From the NCBI RefSeq assembly GCF_051401765.1, contig NW_027480440.1, positions 620,001 to 684,000 on the forward strand: a stretch of 64,000 nt of DNA, in the 5' to 3' direction. Under the pieces are notes generated by a model. That model was not told where the DNA came from, did no database searches, and saw nothing but the letters and a program-made list of their open reading frames with translations. The translations under genes and the position numbers were made by a program. Source of the DNA: Calliopsis andreniformis. Lineage: Eukaryota; Arthropoda; Insecta; Hymenoptera; Andrenidae. Of this stretch, positions 63,961 through 64,000 are shown in pieces (within the stretch, counting starts at the first letter, position 1; the number at the start of each line of letters is the position of its first letter).

Positions 63961-64000
63961 AATCCTCAATCCTCAATCCTCAATCTTCAATCCTCAATAC

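Larger units (their letters stand above)
25911..64000 (+). repeat. Right arm of heptamer satellite, (AATCCTC)n on + strand
   Basis: The same heptamer family as the left arm, in the opposite orientation: the + strand is now C-rich and almost free of G. Common variants are AATACTC, AATCTTC, AATTCTC, AACCCTC, AGTCCTC, AAACCTC and AATCATC. The array runs to the end of the window without a break. It carries about 88 AGAATATCCT boxes (about one per 430 bp, against about one per 620 bp on the left) and larger, more regular higher-order repeats than the left arm. Open frames of up to 609 codons are on the + strand only and are composition artefacts. I found no promoter, ribosome binding site or RNA gene. 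Confidence 0.97.

Noticed and set aside
1..64000. Telomere array
   Set aside because: The unit TTGAGGA differs from plant-type TTTAGGG at two positions, it is heavily degenerate, and it switches polarity internally. No canonical telomere run is visible.

Overview
All 64,000 bases are one degenerate tandem repeat of a 7-bp unit. The unit reads GAGGATT on the + strand from 1 to about 25,910 and AATCCTC (its reverse complement) from about 25,911 to the end. I found no supportable protein gene, tRNA, rRNA, promoter, terminator, IS element or CRISPR array. Long open frames exist only on the C-rich strand. They follow from arithmetic: 7 is not a multiple of 3, so every frame of (AATCCTC)n spells the same stop-free heptapeptide cycle N-P-Q-S-S-I-L, while every frame of the G-rich strand meets TGA every 21 bases.

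The organism cannot be named from this window. Satellites and minisatellites with 7-bp units are known in eukaryotes (for example the heptamer satellites of the Drosophila virilis group, and plant TTTAGGG telomeres). Short heptanucleotide arrays are known in cyanobacteria (the STRR family). I do not recognise this unit as any of them. The window has no single-copy anchor, so the source could be a eukaryotic heterochromatic array or an unusually large array in a bacterial genome or metagenomic assembly.

Layout. The left arm (1-25,910, C-rich strand = minus) holds segmental duplications at offsets of 1,488, 9,601, 19,559 and 21,880 bp, a 504-bp tandem pair, and two arrays of an exact 427-bp (61-heptamer) higher-order repeat at about 12.0-13.1 and 14.6-16.1 kb. 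The polarity flips at 25,903-25,922. The right arm (C-rich strand = plus) holds four tandem copies of a 2,691-bp higher-order repeat (29.35-40.16 kb), a 4,033-bp-offset duplication (48.6-51.3 / 52.7-55.3 kb), long-range copies at 4.7, 13.3-13.6 and 15.5 kb, a 258-bp tandem duplication, and an apparently identical 1,110-bp tandem pair at the end (61,741-63,960).

Superimposed on the heptamer ladder is a recurring non-heptamer box, AGAATATCCT (AGGATATTCT on the + strand of the left arm). I located about 130 copies by eye, 42 on the left and about 88 on the right. It comes in at least three flanking flavours set at fixed distances (292 bp, then 280 bp), and the arrangement flips orientation with the polarity switch. 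Many box spacings and length differences between copies are exact multiples of 7. The picture is a hierarchical satellite (7 bp, then about 280-427 bp, then 1-4 kb) growing by in-register unequal exchange or slippage. The box modules and the polarity switch are the parts most worth following up. Coordinates of segment edges are approximate to a few tens of bases; box coordinates were counted directly.
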